Assembly: GCF_900108295.1 (NCBI RefSeq)
Contig: NZ_FNWK01000003.1
Span: forward strand, 62,001 to 126,000
Direction: 5' to 3'
Source of the DNA: Sphingopyxis sp. YR583
Lineage (GTDB): Bacteria; Pseudomonadota; Alphaproteobacteria; Sphingomonadales; Sphingomonadaceae
Length of the DNA: 64,000 bases
Part shown: positions 44,090 to 53,623 of the stretch, one piece after another
Layout of the letters: each line of letters opens with the position of its first letter
Position numbering within the stretch: the first letter of the stretch is position 1
Translations under genes and position numbers: made by a program
Notes under the pieces: generated by a model
Databases searched by the model: none
Seen by the model: the letters and a program-made list of their open reading frames with translations, nothing else
What the model was told of the DNA's origin: nothing

Positions 44090-45253
44090 ATGGTGGATGA
44101 ACAGGCAAAGCTCGAAATCATCCGTCAGGAGTTCGAACGCGACGCGCGCGACATGCCGGCGGTTTATACGCTCGACGAGGTTCCGGCCTTTTATGAGTGC
44201 ATAACCGCCGAGTGGCTCACCGCGCTTGTCCGCACGCGGTATCCGAGCGCTGAAGTGAGCAGCTTCAGGCTTGGTGAACGCGACTCGGGTACAACGAACC
44301 GGAGGCGAATCTTCCTTGAATATAAAGGCGGTGACGACCTGCGAGAATTTCCTGCATCGATTTTCTGCAAAGCGGCCCAGGATCTCGCCAACAGGATTAC
44401 GATGTCGGCAGGATCCGCGAAAGGCGAAGTGCATTTTTACAATGAGCTGCGTCCGAAGCTCGAGATCGACGCGCCTCAATGTTATTTCGCGGCGGTCGAT
44501 GAACCCTCGTATCGGGCGATCATCGTCCTTGAAGACATGGGGGCCGACGTCGAGTTCTGCTCGTTTCGAAGCAACATTACCCGCCCGAGGATCGAAAGCC
44601 AACTCGATGTTTTGGCCCGCATGCATGCGCGGTTCTATGGTGAGAGCAAAGCCAATCCGCTCCTTGCATCACTGGATAGCTGGCAGGACCGTTTTACCCG
44701 AATTGACCAGTATCACGGCCTGGCGGAGGCGTGCCGCCGCGGCTTGCTTGCAGCCGGGGAAGCCGCGCCTGCATCGCTGCGGACCCGCATCGACGAAATC
44801 TGGCCCCGAACCTTACAATCGGTATCGCGCATGGACGATCTGCCCCAGACGCTAACCCATGGGGACGATCATCTCGGCAACTGGTACCTGCGGTCAAACG
44901 ACCGCATGGGATTGACAGACTTTCAGAATGCCAACCTCGGTCACTGGTCGCGTGACGTCGCATATGCGATCAGCACGTCGCTGACGGTTGCCGACCGCCG
45001 AAACTGGGAAAGCGAGCTTTTGGCTTTTTATCTCGATCGCCTCGTCGCCTATGGCGGCGGCGCAGAAGGCTTCGAGGAAAGCTGGCGCAATTATCGCCAG
45101 CAACTGCTCTCGGTGCTTGCCTGGTGGACCGTCACCCTCACCCCCTCAGCGACGATGGTCCAGGAGATGCAGCCGGAAGACGCCACCTTATGCTTCATCG
45201 AGCGGATCAGCCAAGCAGTTGAGGACGTCGACTCGCTCGGGAGCTTCGACTGA
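44090..45253 (+). CDS. APH-fold phosphotransferase (second copy)
   Basis: A 387-residue protein with LGERDSGTTNRRRIFLEYKG as nucleotide loop region, FPASIFCKAAQDLANR with the phosphate-binding Lys, VLEDMGADVEF as hinge, the catalytic loop LTHGDDHLGNWYLR and metal motif GLTDFQNANLGH. ATG 44090 has GGAG 6 bp upstream; the upstream ATG at 44084 is too close to it. It belongs to the ecdysteroid-kinase/hydroxyacyl kinase side of the APH superfamily. It is transcribed alone from a promoter containing the shared palindrome. Confidence 0.87.
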   Translation: MVDEQAKLEIIRQEFERDARDMPAVYTLDEVPAFYECITAEWLTALVRTRYPSAEVSSFRLGERDSGTTNRRRIFLEYKGGDDLREFPASIFCKAAQDLANRITMSAGSAKGEVHFYNELRPKLEIDAPQCYFAAVDEPSYRAIIVLEDMGADVEFCSFRSNITRPRIESQLDVLARMHARFYGESKANPLLASLDSWQDRFTRIDQYHGLAEACRRGLLAAGEAAPASLRTRIDEIWPRTLQSVSRMDDLPQTLTHGDDHLGNWYLRSNDRMGLTDFQNANLGHWSRDVAYAISTSLTVADRRNWESELLAFYLDRLVAYGGGAEGFEESWRNYRQQLLSVLAWWTVTLTPSATMVQEMQPEDATLCFIERISQAVEDVDSLGSFD

Positions 45254-45395
45254 CGCCTGGCCCACGCGATCCCAGCCGCTCGGCACGCGATCTCGCTGGC
45301 CGCCGCACGGCACCATGTCCCGGTTTCAGGTGGCGTCAGGCGGAACGGCGATAGCATTTTTGAGCCAACTCCGCGCAAGCAACACTATGTTTCAT

Positions 45396-46760
45396 CTATT
45401 CCATCAAGGAAGATGGATTGCCATGGTGTTTCCCCGCGGCACGATAGGCCAATGCCAGCAGAATCGCAGCGAAGATAGCGAAGACGCTCAGAGTCATTGA
45501 AAGAGCGAGCCCGATCGACCGCGGCTCGCCGCCAAACAGCTGATCATTGAGCAAGCCGGGCAGCAGGGGCCCCAGAACCATGCCCAGGCCATTTTGACAA
45601 AGGAGCAAAAGCGCGCTTGCGCGCCCACGCATTTCGTTTGGCACCATCGTCTGGAGAGCCGCCGCACATATGCCAAACGGCATGCTCACAAAAGTCATCG
45701 TGCAAAATACCGCCGCGAGATAGGCGCTGCGCGTTTCGACGAGCACGAAGGAGGCAGTGGCCGCGACGATAACAAGCGACGCGGTTGCCGAGACCAACAG
45801 GGCGGAGTCACGGCCGCCTCGCGCGTCGATCCGCTCCGCGAGAATGGCCCCGCCGATCATCCCGAGCGGGATCGACAGCAACATGACAATGCCAAGTTCA
45901 AGGCCCGCCGCGCCTGCGGTGACACCATAAACGCGCATCATGACCGCCGGCACCCAGCTCAAGGCCCCGAGGCTCACCGCCGCCACGCACGCGATCCCGA
46001 TGAAGAATGGCACCATGGTCTGCCACCGCGCCGCCAGGAAGCGCAGAACATCGCCCCACGTCGGCTGCGTATCCAAACCATTGCCGCGTCGCGGCGGCTC
46101 TCGGAGCAGCAAAAGCATGAGCGCAATGGGGATTCCAGGGAGCGCAACAATGAAGAAGACTGCTTGCCAGGTGCGTAGGTCGCCTACGAGCGGCAGCGAC
46201 ACGGGCCATGCCGAGATGGCAGTGATCAGGGAACCTCCGGCAAGAAAGGCTATGCCGGCGCCGACGCCGCCGCCGGCGTAGTAGACGCTGATTGCTCTCC
46301 CAAGACGCTTCTTGTCGAAACAGTCAGCGAGCAGCGAGTAGGCCGCTGGCGAGAGGGTCGCTTCGCCTACTCCAACGCCGACGCGCGCCAGAAACAAGAG
46401 GAGATAATTTTTTGCCAGCCCGCACGCCATCGTCATCGCCGTCCAGAAGGCGACGCCCGCGAAGATGATCTTCCGGCGTGAGTAGCGGTCGACAAGACTC
46501 CCGAGGGGCAATCCTGCGGTACAATACAGCAAAGCGAAGGAAAGTCCGTGCAACAGCCCAAACTGGCTGTCGCTGATCCCGAGATCCTGTTTGATCTCGT
46601 CAACCATGAGCGACAGGATCTGGCGGTCAATGTAAGAGCAGATGTAAGCAAGTACGCAGACCGCGACCCAGCCCCATGCGGTCTTCGCGGAGGGCCAGGG
46701 TGGCGGTTCGAACGTCCCGGAGAGTGCAGGATTCTCGGCGCCGATGAAACGTCCTTGCAT
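45396..46760 (-). CDS. MFS transporter, spinster-like
   Basis: A 454-residue transporter with 12 predicted membrane helices. The N-terminal signature YICSYIDRQILSLMVDEIKQDLG and the loop GSLVDRYSRRKI are typical of the spinster/aromatic-lipid MFS family common in sphingomonad catabolic clusters. Further signatures are ARVGVGVGEATLSPAAYSLLAD and PNEMRGRASALLLL. It probably carries the substrate or an intermediate across the inner membrane. It diverges from the LLM unit, with a palindromic site between them. Confidence 0.92.
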   Translation of the reverse strand: MQGRFIGAENPALSGTFEPPPWPSAKTAWGWVAVCVLAYICSYIDRQILSLMVDEIKQDLGISDSQFGLLHGLSFALLYCTAGLPLGSLVDRYSRRKIIFAGVAFWTAMTMACGLAKNYLLLFLARVGVGVGEATLSPAAYSLLADCFDKKRLGRAISVYYAGGGVGAGIAFLAGGSLITAISAWPVSLPLVGDLRTWQAVFFIVALPGIPIALMLLLLREPPRRGNGLDTQPTWGDVLRFLAARWQTMVPFFIGIACVAAVSLGALSWVPAVMMRVYGVTAGAAGLELGIVMLLSIPLGMIGGAILAERIDARGGRDSALLVSATASLVIVAATASFVLVETRSAYLAAVFCTMTFVSMPFGICAAALQTMVPNEMRGRASALLLLCQNGLGMVLGPLLPGLLNDQLFGGEPRSIGLALSMTLSVFAIFAAILLALAYRAAGKHHGNPSSLME

Positions 46761-47132
46761 GTGGTGCTTTCTCCCAATTATCTGTCCGGCGCTTGATGAG
46801 CGCGACTTATGATGATCGCTTCGTCGACCGATTGGCCGTTATGCAGCGGCAGTTGTGAACGACCTGACACTATCAAGACGCGCCGTCTCATGGGTCAAAT
46901 CTCGCGATAGGCGATCTTCTTTTACGTCCAGCCTTGGCAGCGCAATCAGACAAAAATCGACACCCGAGCCACAGCGGCCAAATTATCCAGCATATGGTAC
47001 GCTAGCATTCGATAATTGCAAATGGGTTCGCGCCTCCCATCGAGAAACGGGCCAGCCGCACAAACACGCCTTGACATGTTTAGAAAATAGTGCCTAATTA
47101 CTAAGAACGGTTTTGGGAACAGGAGAGTCGAT
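46761..47132. promoter_or_regulatory. Divergent promoter region of MFS and LLM units
   Basis: About 370 bp without a gene. It contains the shared palindrome at 46998-47009 and an AT-rich stretch just upstream of the LLM gene. Confidence 0.45.
46998..47009. promoter_or_regulatory. Shared palindromic site between MFS and LLM genes
   Basis: TACGCTAGCATT; on the minus strand AATGCTAGCGTA followed by CCATATG, which matches the extended motif. It lies 123 bp before the LLM gene and 237 bp before the MFS gene. Confidence 0.6.
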
Positions 47133-48239
47133 ATGAAGTTCGGGATTTTCCATGAACTGTCGGTGCCGCGGCCTTTCACGCGGTTTGCCGAACGGGACGT
47201 ATTTCATAATGCGCTGGAACAGACGCGCTTTGTTGATGAGGCCGGGTTCAATTCGGTATGGTGCGTCGAGCATCATTTCCTCGAGGAATACAGTCATTCC
47301 TCGTGTCCCGACATGTTCCTTGCAGCCTGCGCCGCCCAGACGAAGAATCTGCGCCTTGGATTTGGCATCGCGACCTGCGTTCCCGAGATGCACCACCCTG
47401 CCCGGCTGGCCGAGCGCGGCGCTTTTCTCGATGTTCTCTCGAACGGCCGCGCCGAAGTCGGCACGGGGCGTTCGTCGACTTGGAACGAGTTGGGCGGCTT
47501 TAAGGCTGATCCTGCGCAAACCAAGATGATGTGGGACGAGTATCTTCACCTTCTTCCGCGCATGTGGATGGAGGAGCGCCTGAGCTTCAAGGGGCAGTTC
47601 GTAGACTTTCCCGAGCGCTCAGTTCTTCCCAAGCCGATCCAGGACCCCCATCCACCTTTGTGGGTTGCGGTTACAGCTCCCGGTACCGAGCTTGACGCGG
47701 CCGATCGCGGAATTGGCTGCCTGCTGGTGTCAGCCGGCAACATCCAGAAGAATGCGCCACGCTTTGCAGCCTACCGCGAACGCATCAAGACGTGCCGCCC
47801 GGCTGGAGCCTTCGTGAACAACAAGATCGCTGCAGTGAACTGGCTCTTCTGCCATGAAGACGGCGCTTATGCGGCAAAAGCGATGGACTTGATGCTACGC
47901 AGCTTCAGCTCAATGGCGGGACAGACCGTCGAACTCTCGCAGGCCTATCCCAACAATGCCTATGGCGCGATCGGTCTCCTCGGACAGCTTCGCGGCGATC
48001 CCAGCGACGAGGCAGCCAAGGCTGTTCCCGACGGGCTATGCGGTGGGACCCCTAGCGACATCATCGCGATCATCGAGGAATGGAAGTCGGTGGGTGTCGA
48101 CGAGATCATCTTCATGCTCAATTCGCGCGAGGCCATCCCGCAAGCCGAGGTCATGGCCAGCCTCGATCTGTTCAAGCGCAAAGTCCTCCCTCATTTCCAG
48201 AAGGCCGGCATCGAAGCAAAGGTGGTGGAAAATGTCTGA
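47133..48239 (+). CDS. LLM-class (luciferase-like) flavin-dependent monooxygenase
   Basis: A 368-residue TIM-barrel flavoprotein: MKFGIFHELSVPRPFTRFAE, the WCVEHHFLEEYSHSSCPDMF segment typical of bacterial luciferase-like enzymes, RLGFGIATCVPEMHHPARLA and GRAEVGTGRSSTWNELGGF. It uses reduced FMN and O2, often for Baeyer-Villiger-type or hydroxylation reactions. GGAGAG precedes the ATG. It heads a unit with an acetoacetate-decarboxylase-like gene (8-bp overlap), a TetR gene and an enoyl-CoA hydratase gene. No separate flavin reductase gene is adjacent. Confidence 0.9.
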   Translation: MKFGIFHELSVPRPFTRFAERDVFHNALEQTRFVDEAGFNSVWCVEHHFLEEYSHSSCPDMFLAACAAQTKNLRLGFGIATCVPEMHHPARLAERGAFLDVLSNGRAEVGTGRSSTWNELGGFKADPAQTKMMWDEYLHLLPRMWMEERLSFKGQFVDFPERSVLPKPIQDPHPPLWVAVTAPGTELDAADRGIGCLLVSAGNIQKNAPRFAAYRERIKTCRPAGAFVNNKIAAVNWLFCHEDGAYAAKAMDLMLRSFSSMAGQTVELSQAYPNNAYGAIGLLGQLRGDPSDEAAKAVPDGLCGGTPSDIIAIIEEWKSVGVDEIIFMLNSREAIPQAEVMASLDLFKRKVLPHFQKAGIEAKVVENV

Positions 48240-49011
48240 TCTCGTCTACATCAATCATCCCGTTGGCGAAGGAAATCTTGCTGCACTGGGAGAGCCCGTT
48301 GCCGTTGATCTTGCGGCGATCTCTGCCGTCTCACTTCCGAAAGCCCGGATCCACAACGGCTTGTTCGAAGTCCCTTACCGCCAGGTGATGAGCCTTTTGA
48401 CGCCGGCACTTCACCCTGCGACACCTGCATATGGATCGTTGATGGTCGTCAATGCGCCCGACAGCCCGATCGGCGCGTTCGACTTCGCCATGTTTGGCGT
48501 GGCGTGCCGAAGCGGCATTCGCCCGCGCATGCTGACCTTATCGGCGTTCGCTTCGTCGGACAGCGCCGTTGAGCTCCTGCGCTTGTACGGGATTGCCGCG
48601 ATACGTGCCAATATCGGCACGCGCTTCGGCTACGACGCCGTCGTCAGCACCATCCGCGATGGCGACGGCCGGGTCTTGGCCGAGATGTCGACAGAAATGG
48701 CGGACGTGCTGCTCGGCACCACGCGCGCGATCCGCTACCCGCAGCCACTTTGTGCTGCCACCGTCGAGGGCCGGCCCGGGCTTCTCCAGTTCGACATGGC
48801 TTATGAATATGAAGACGCTTGGCGCGGCCCGCTACGCTTCAACGGCTTCGAGGGCGAAGCCTTCAGTTCGGCGGCGATTGCACCGACGGACCTGATTGGA
48901 GGAACCCTCGCGCGCGCCAATATCACGCTGCAGCAACCGCGACTGCTGCTGGACCCTGAAGAAGTGGGTCTCGCAATCAAGCTAACGGCTTCAGAGAAAG
49001 CAGCGGCCTGA
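48232..49011 (+). CDS. Acetoacetate decarboxylase-like protein
   Basis: A 259-residue protein starting MSDLVYINHPVGEGNLAALG. The segment HPATPAYGSLMVVNAPDSPI, ALTLS-like PRMLTLSAFASSDSAVELLR and GTRFGYDAVVSTIRDGDGRV fit the beta-barrel acetoacetate decarboxylase fold. I cannot see the catalytic Lys-Lys pair of true decarboxylases, so the activity may differ. The start overlaps the LLM gene by 8 bp, which implies tight coupling with the monooxygenase. Confidence 0.55.
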   Translation: MSDLVYINHPVGEGNLAALGEPVAVDLAAISAVSLPKARIHNGLFEVPYRQVMSLLTPALHPATPAYGSLMVVNAPDSPIGAFDFAMFGVACRSGIRPRMLTLSAFASSDSAVELLRLYGIAAIRANIGTRFGYDAVVSTIRDGDGRVLAEMSTEMADVLLGTTRAIRYPQPLCAATVEGRPGLLQFDMAYEYEDAWRGPLRFNGFEGEAFSSAAIAPTDLIGGTLARANITLQQPRLLLDPEEVGLAIKLTASEKAAA

Positions 49012-49134
49012 TGCCGTCGTCCGATTTCCGCTTGTCCGGAAGGTCCGGGCAGGCGGCGTCGGCCGGTCTCTTCTGCAGCGGTACTGCCTACGTGCAAGCC
49101 TTGCGTCCTGTCCGGAAAAGCGTTTACTGAAACC

Positions 49135-49815
49135 ATGGCCAGTACCACCCTGCGAGCGAAAAAAGGTCCGCCGGTACCGAAGCCGACGGCGACGCGTGAT
49201 CGCATTCTTGATGCCAGCCGGCGCAGTTTCAATGCCGAGGGTCTTCAAGCAAGCGCGGCGTATCGTGTTGCCGCTGACGTCGGCATCAGCGCGGGCAACC
49301 TTGCCTATCATTTCAAGACCAAGGCTGAAATCGCCGGTGAACTAGCGCGCAATTTCGAGATGGCCTTCAAGCAGGTCGCAGCAACTCTGGCCGGTCCCGT
49401 AGAACCACTCCGCTTCATTCACTCGATGCGCGAAGTGCTTGCCCTGATGTGGCGCTTCCGATTCCTTTTCACGACGCCGCAATATCTCGCTGTAGTCGAT
49501 CCAGAATTGGGCTCGCATGTGATCGCATTGCGCCTGTCGGTGCGCGACCTTATTCGCCAGCATACGCGCGAAATGATCATGGCCAAGGGTATAAGGCCAC
49601 CACGCGATCAGAGCAGCGACATATTGGCCGACAATATCGTCGCGATCTGGATGTACTGGCTTCAAAATCAGGACCTTGGCGCAGATCGTGCGGCTGACGA
49701 GCCTAGCGCCAGCGCTTTGAAGGACTGCCTGGAGCACCATTTCGGCCTACTCGAGCCATATCTGGGAGCCAAATTCGCGACCAGCTTCCGCCGCGACCTG
49801 GACATCACCCTTTAA
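49135..49815 (+). CDS. TetR family transcriptional regulator (candidate regulon repressor)
   Basis: A 226-residue protein. The HTH spans TRDRILDASRRSFNAEGLQA, SAAYRVAADVGISAGNLAYHFKTKAEI. The GNLAYHFKTK recognition segment and the all-helical C-terminal domain are typical of TetR proteins of acyl-CoA and lipid catabolism. It sits in the middle of the LLM-ADC-TetR-ECH unit and is the only regulator between 11.5 and 64 kb. It is therefore the best candidate for binding the shared palindrome. I found no copy of the palindrome directly before it; it would be controlled through the unit promoter at 46998. Confidence 0.9.
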   Translation: MASTTLRAKKGPPVPKPTATRDRILDASRRSFNAEGLQASAAYRVAADVGISAGNLAYHFKTKAEIAGELARNFEMAFKQVAATLAGPVEPLRFIHSMREVLALMWRFRFLFTTPQYLAVVDPELGSHVIALRLSVRDLIRQHTREMIMAKGIRPPRDQSSDILADNIVAIWMYWLQNQDLGADRAADEPSASALKDCLEHHFGLLEPYLGAKFATSFRRDLDITL

Positions 49816-49884
49816 GATTGATCGTCAGCGTTTCCGATTGCGAGGCACGCGAGTGCCAGATGAAATGAGAATAAGGAGACGATG

Positions 49885-50688
49885 ATGGCCAAGGAAGTGA
49901 TGATCGAAGTTGACGGGGCCATGCTTGTCCTCACGATCAACCGTCCCGAAAAGCGAAACGCCATCAACGACGCGGTTCTCAGCGCGCTGGTAGCGGGTGC
50001 GACGCGCTATGCCGACGACGACGCTCTTTCGCTCTTGGTCATTCGTGCGAAGGGGGGCTATTTTTCGGCTGGCGGCGATTTCAACAGCGGCCTCTTCCCC
50101 GATATCGATGCGCTCGGCCCTCGCGGCATGCGCGACTGGCTTTTACGGAGCGACAAGAGCCTCGGTTCGCTGACCGCAATCCTCGAACGCGTCGGCAAAC
50201 CCGTCCTTGTGGTCCATCAGGGCCCCTGCTTCGGAGGAGCGCTTGAAATCTCGCTTGCCTGCGATTTCCGCATCGCCGCCGAAAGTGCCCGATATTCTCT
50301 GCCTGAGGGACGGATCGGTGCACTCCCGAGCGCGGGCGGCAGCGCACGCTTGACCCGGCTGGTAGGGCCGCATTGGGCACGGTGGCTGTTGATGGCAGGC
50401 CAGACGATTACGGCGACCAAGGCCGAGGCGATCGGCCTCGTTCATGCGGTATTTCCTGATGAACAGCTTGAGGCCGAAGTGGGCAGGCTGTGCCGCGATA
50501 TACTTTCGATGCCGCGCGAGGCCGCGGCTGCCGCCAAGCTGACAATTGAACTTGCCGCCGATCTGGGCCCCGAGGCCGGACGCAACCTCGAACGGATGGT
50601 CGCGAGCGGCCTTGTATTCGGGCCAGAATATCGAAATTTGGTCGAAGCCGCTCGGGAACGCATGGCGAGCAAGCCCGAACGTGGGTGA
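49885..50688 (+). CDS. Enoyl-CoA hydratase/isomerase (crotonase) family enzyme
   Basis: A 267-residue crotonase. The oxyanion-hole segments are YFSAGGDFNSGLF and HQGPCFGGALEISLACDFRI, followed by SLPEGRIGALPSAGGSARLT and the C-terminal helix region. Acidic residues at the hydratase positions are only partly conserved, so isomerase or C-C hydrolase activity is possible. AAGGAG lies 6 bp before ATG 49885 (a second ATG is at 49882). It is the last gene of the LLM unit. Confidence 0.9.
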   Translation: MAKEVMIEVDGAMLVLTINRPEKRNAINDAVLSALVAGATRYADDDALSLLVIRAKGGYFSAGGDFNSGLFPDIDALGPRGMRDWLLRSDKSLGSLTAILERVGKPVLVVHQGPCFGGALEISLACDFRIAAESARYSLPEGRIGALPSAGGSARLTRLVGPHWARWLLMAGQTITATKAEAIGLVHAVFPDEQLEAEVGRLCRDILSMPREAAAAAKLTIELAADLGPEAGRNLERMVASGLVFGPEYRNLVEAARERMASKPERG

Positions 50689-50858
50689 CCGCTGCGCTCG
50701 ATCGCGTTGACCTCGAAGCGTGATGGCTGCTTGGGCCATCGACGATCCGTTGCAAGCCGCTGCAGCCGGCACGCCGCATTTTTTTTGCATGGTCTCCTTG
50801 CGCACCGTCGCAGCCTGCCAATGCTAAAATTCAGTTCGGGCGCAGAGCCTGATCGCGG

Positions 50859-52400
50859 TCAGGCCGCCGGGAGTGCTATGGGAGGCCAGCAGGAAAGCGG
50901 ATCGGCGAGTATTCCGCTTCGAAGAACGCGCTTCAGCAATTTTCCATGCTCATTACGGGGAAGTTCGGGCAGGAAAAGCACTGAGCGTGGCCATTTGCTC
51001 GACGCGAGGCGATCCTTGGGCAAGTCGAGCAACTCCGCGGCAAGCGCCGCATCGCCGCTGACATTGGTCGCCGCCACGACGACAGCCACGATCTGCTGTC
51101 CAAAATCGTCATGGGGCACTCCGACTACCGCGATGTCCGCAACGGCGGGATGCGTGGCGAAAAGCTCCTCTATCTCCAGCGGCGAGACGTTCACGCCGCC
51201 AACGATGATCAGATCATCGCGCCGGTCGCTGATGAAAAGGAATCCGTCTTCGTCTACCCAGCCGAGATCGCCGTAACTGCCATGGCCCGAGGTCGAAATG
51301 CGGGCGGGCGTTCCGTCGATATAATGGTAGGGGACTCCACCTTCGAAATAGATCATTCCCGTCTCACCGATCGGCAATTCGTCTTCGCTGTCCTCGTCGA
51401 GGATATGCAGCCGGCCGATTAGCGCCCTTCCGACCGACCCCGGCCGATTGAGCCAGTCTTCCGCACGGATGAATGTGACACCCGCATTCTCCGAACCGCC
51501 GTAAAATTCGTGGACGATCGGACCCCACCAGTCGATCATCGCGCGCTTTACCGGCACGCGACAGGGCGCAGCGGCATGAAGTGCGAAGCGATGGCTCGAG
51601 AGATCGTAAGCATCGCGCACATCGGGCGCCAGCGCGAGCAGCCGGTTGAACATTGTCGGAACCCATAGACTATGGGTTACCCGGTGCCGCTCAATCGCAG
51701 CAAGGCTCGCTTCGGGATCGAAGCCGGTAAGAATGACGGCTGTTCCGCCGACTTCGATAGCTCGATTGGCGAAGCGACCCATCGCGTGATAAAGCGGCGA
51801 CGGCAGCAGAAAGCGAATACCTTCGCGAAGCTTAAAATGCGCGCGCAAGATGGTTTCGAAGGGAGGCAGTTCGAGTGATTGTGCCATCGTAGCGAGCGGC
51901 CGCTTGATCCCCTTGGGCCGTCCCGTGGTCCCCGACGAGTAGATTATTTCTCTTCCGATCGCGAGCGGCGTCGACGCAGCTTCGGCGTTGACGAGGTCCA
52001 GTTCGAGAAGGTCGTCGGTCACGAGCCTGCATTTGCCGGTTGCCGTTTTGCCAAGAGCGTCGGTCGCCAACGACGTCAGGTCGGCGCTTGAAACCAGCAG
52101 CCGTGCCTCGCTGTCATCGATCAGATAGGCCAATTCGTCGGGCGTGAGGCGTGTACTGAGGGGAACATAATATACGCCTGCGCGGCGCGCTCCCCACCAG
52201 ATTTCGATTGTGCGCGCGTTGTTGGGCATGAGCATCGCGATAACGTCCCCGTCCCGGAGTCCGGCGCCGCGCAACCTGCGAGCAACATCGGTGGAACGCC
52301 GGTCGAGTTCGGCAAAACTCACGGATTCCAGCCCGTCGACGATGACGGCGGGTCGATCAGGAACCTGGAGTGCCCAGTTACGGAGAAAATCTTCTTGCAT
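50859..52400 (-). CDS. AMP-dependent acyl-CoA synthetase (first copy)
   Basis: A 513-residue ANL-superfamily ligase. The AMP-binding P-loop is IIYSSGTTGRPKGI, followed by HEFYGGSENAGVTF, the YGDLGWVDEDGFLFISDRRD motif and the C-terminal GKLLKRVLR with the catalytic Lys. These enzymes activate a carboxylate to an acyl-CoA through an acyl-AMP. It diverges from the racemase unit, with a palindromic site only 14 bp upstream of its start codon. Confidence 0.93.
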   Translation of the reverse strand: MQEDFLRNWALQVPDRPAVIVDGLESVSFAELDRRSTDVARRLRGAGLRDGDVIAMLMPNNARTIEIWWGARRAGVYYVPLSTRLTPDELAYLIDDSEARLLVSSADLTSLATDALGKTATGKCRLVTDDLLELDLVNAEAASTPLAIGREIIYSSGTTGRPKGIKRPLATMAQSLELPPFETILRAHFKLREGIRFLLPSPLYHAMGRFANRAIEVGGTAVILTGFDPEASLAAIERHRVTHSLWVPTMFNRLLALAPDVRDAYDLSSHRFALHAAAPCRVPVKRAMIDWWGPIVHEFYGGSENAGVTFIRAEDWLNRPGSVGRALIGRLHILDEDSEDELPIGETGMIYFEGGVPYHYIDGTPARISTSGHGSYGDLGWVDEDGFLFISDRRDDLIIVGGVNVSPLEIEELFATHPAVADIAVVGVPHDDFGQQIVAVVVAATNVSGDAALAAELLDLPKDRLASSKWPRSVLFLPELPRNEHGKLLKRVLRSGILADPLSCWPPIALPAA

Positions 52401-52413
52401 ATCGCCAAACTAG

Positions 52414-52425
52414 TTCGCTAACGGA
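52414..52425. promoter_or_regulatory. Shared palindromic site between acyl-CoA synthetase and racemase genes
   Basis: TTCGCTAACGGA, matching TAYGCTANCRTA at 10 of 12 positions, followed by TGATAAG. It is 14 bp from the minus-strand start and 56 bp from the plus-strand start. Confidence 0.4.
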
Positions 52426-52480
52426 TGATAAGTATGTTGTCCAAATTTTGAAAAATTGCAAGCTACCGGGTGGAACGAGG

Positions 52481-53623
52481 ATGAGCAACGGCCCTCTTGC
52501 GGGAATCCGCATAATCGAGTTTGCAGGTATCGGGCCCGGCCCATTTTGCGGTATGCTGCTATCAGACCTCGGCGCCGACGTACTCCGCATCGATCGCAAG
52601 AGCGGCAATACGGGGCCAGGCCCTGGCGACGATTCTCGAGCGGTGACCAACCGGGGACGGCGGTCTGTGGCGCTCGACCTCAAACGCCCTGAGGCGATCG
52701 ACCTATGTCTCACACTCATCGAAAAGGCTGATGCTTTGTTCGAGGGATATCGCCCGGGCGTCATGGAGCGTCTCGGGCTCGGTCCCGACGTCGCGCACGG
52801 CCAAAACCCATCGCTAGTCTATGGACGGCTCAGCGGCTGGGGACAGGATGGGCCGCTTTCCAAGCGCGCGGGACATGACATAAACTATATCGCGCTCAGC
52901 GGCGCACTCCATTCGATTGGAACAAAGGAAACACCTGTTCCACCGCTGAACCTTGTAGGCGACTTCGGCGGGGGCTCGCTTTACATGGCGCTGGGACTGC
53001 TTGCGGGCATCCTCCATTCTCGCGCGACCGGCGTCGGGCAGACTATCGACTGTGCAATCAATGAAACCGCGATCTCGCTAATGTCGATGTTCTACGGCTA
53101 CCGGGCGATGGGCCGCTGGACCGACGATCGCGGCGAGAACCTTCTCGACGGTGGAGCTCATTTCTACAACAGCTACAAGTGCCGCGATGGCAAGTGGATC
53201 GCGATCGGGCCAATCGAACCGCAATTTTACGAAATTTTGCGCGATGCCGCCGGGCTGACGGAACCGATTTTCGACAATCAGATGGATCAGACCCGATGGC
53301 CGACCGCACGAGCCCGGATGGCAAAAGTCTTCGCCACGAAGAGCCGCGCCGACTGGTGCGATCTGCTTGAGTCGGTCGACGCCTGTTTCGCACCAATCCT
53401 CTCTCTCGGAGAGGCGCCGCGTCATCCGCATCATATTGCCCGCGGCAGTTTCGTGGATATCGAGGGCGTTGTTCAACCGGCGCCGATACCGCGCTTCTCC
53501 GCGACGCCCGGTCGCGTTCGCCATCGTCCGCCGCGCGCAGGTGAGCATAATGAAACGGCGCTCGCAGATTGGGGGATCGATATTGACCGCCGCACAGAGC
53601 TTATTCGCTCAGGCGCGATGTGA
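52481..53623 (+). CDS. Alpha-methylacyl-CoA racemase-like CaiB/BaiF protein
   Basis: A 380-residue family III CoA-transferase-fold protein: GIRIIEFAGIGPGPFCGMLL, DLGADVLRIDRKSGN, NRGRRSVALDLK. The racemase residues are visible as His132 in AGHDINYIALSG and Asp161 in LNLVGDFGGGS, as in mycobacterial MCR. The usual role is to invert a 2-methylacyl-CoA centre so that a branched chain can enter beta-oxidation. ATG 52481 starts the fold. The APH gene overlaps its end. Confidence 0.92.
   Translation: MSNGPLAGIRIIEFAGIGPGPFCGMLLSDLGADVLRIDRKSGNTGPGPGDDSRAVTNRGRRSVALDLKRPEAIDLCLTLIEKADALFEGYRPGVMERLGLGPDVAHGQNPSLVYGRLSGWGQDGPLSKRAGHDINYIALSGALHSIGTKETPVPPLNLVGDFGGGSLYMALGLLAGILHSRATGVGQTIDCAINETAISLMSMFYGYRAMGRWTDDRGENLLDGGAHFYNSYKCRDGKWIAIGPIEPQFYEILRDAAGLTEPIFDNQMDQTRWPTARARMAKVFATKSRADWCDLLESVDACFAPILSLGEAPRHPHHIARGSFVDIEGVVQPAPIPRFSATPGRVRHRPPRAGEHNETALADWGIDIDRRTELIRSGAM

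Noticed and set aside
50777..50787. T-run (ATTTTTTTTGC) between the crotonase and acyl-CoA synthetase genes, considered as an intrinsic terminator
   Set aside because: No convincing stem lies directly upstream; the GC-rich bases before it pair only in short, broken helices.
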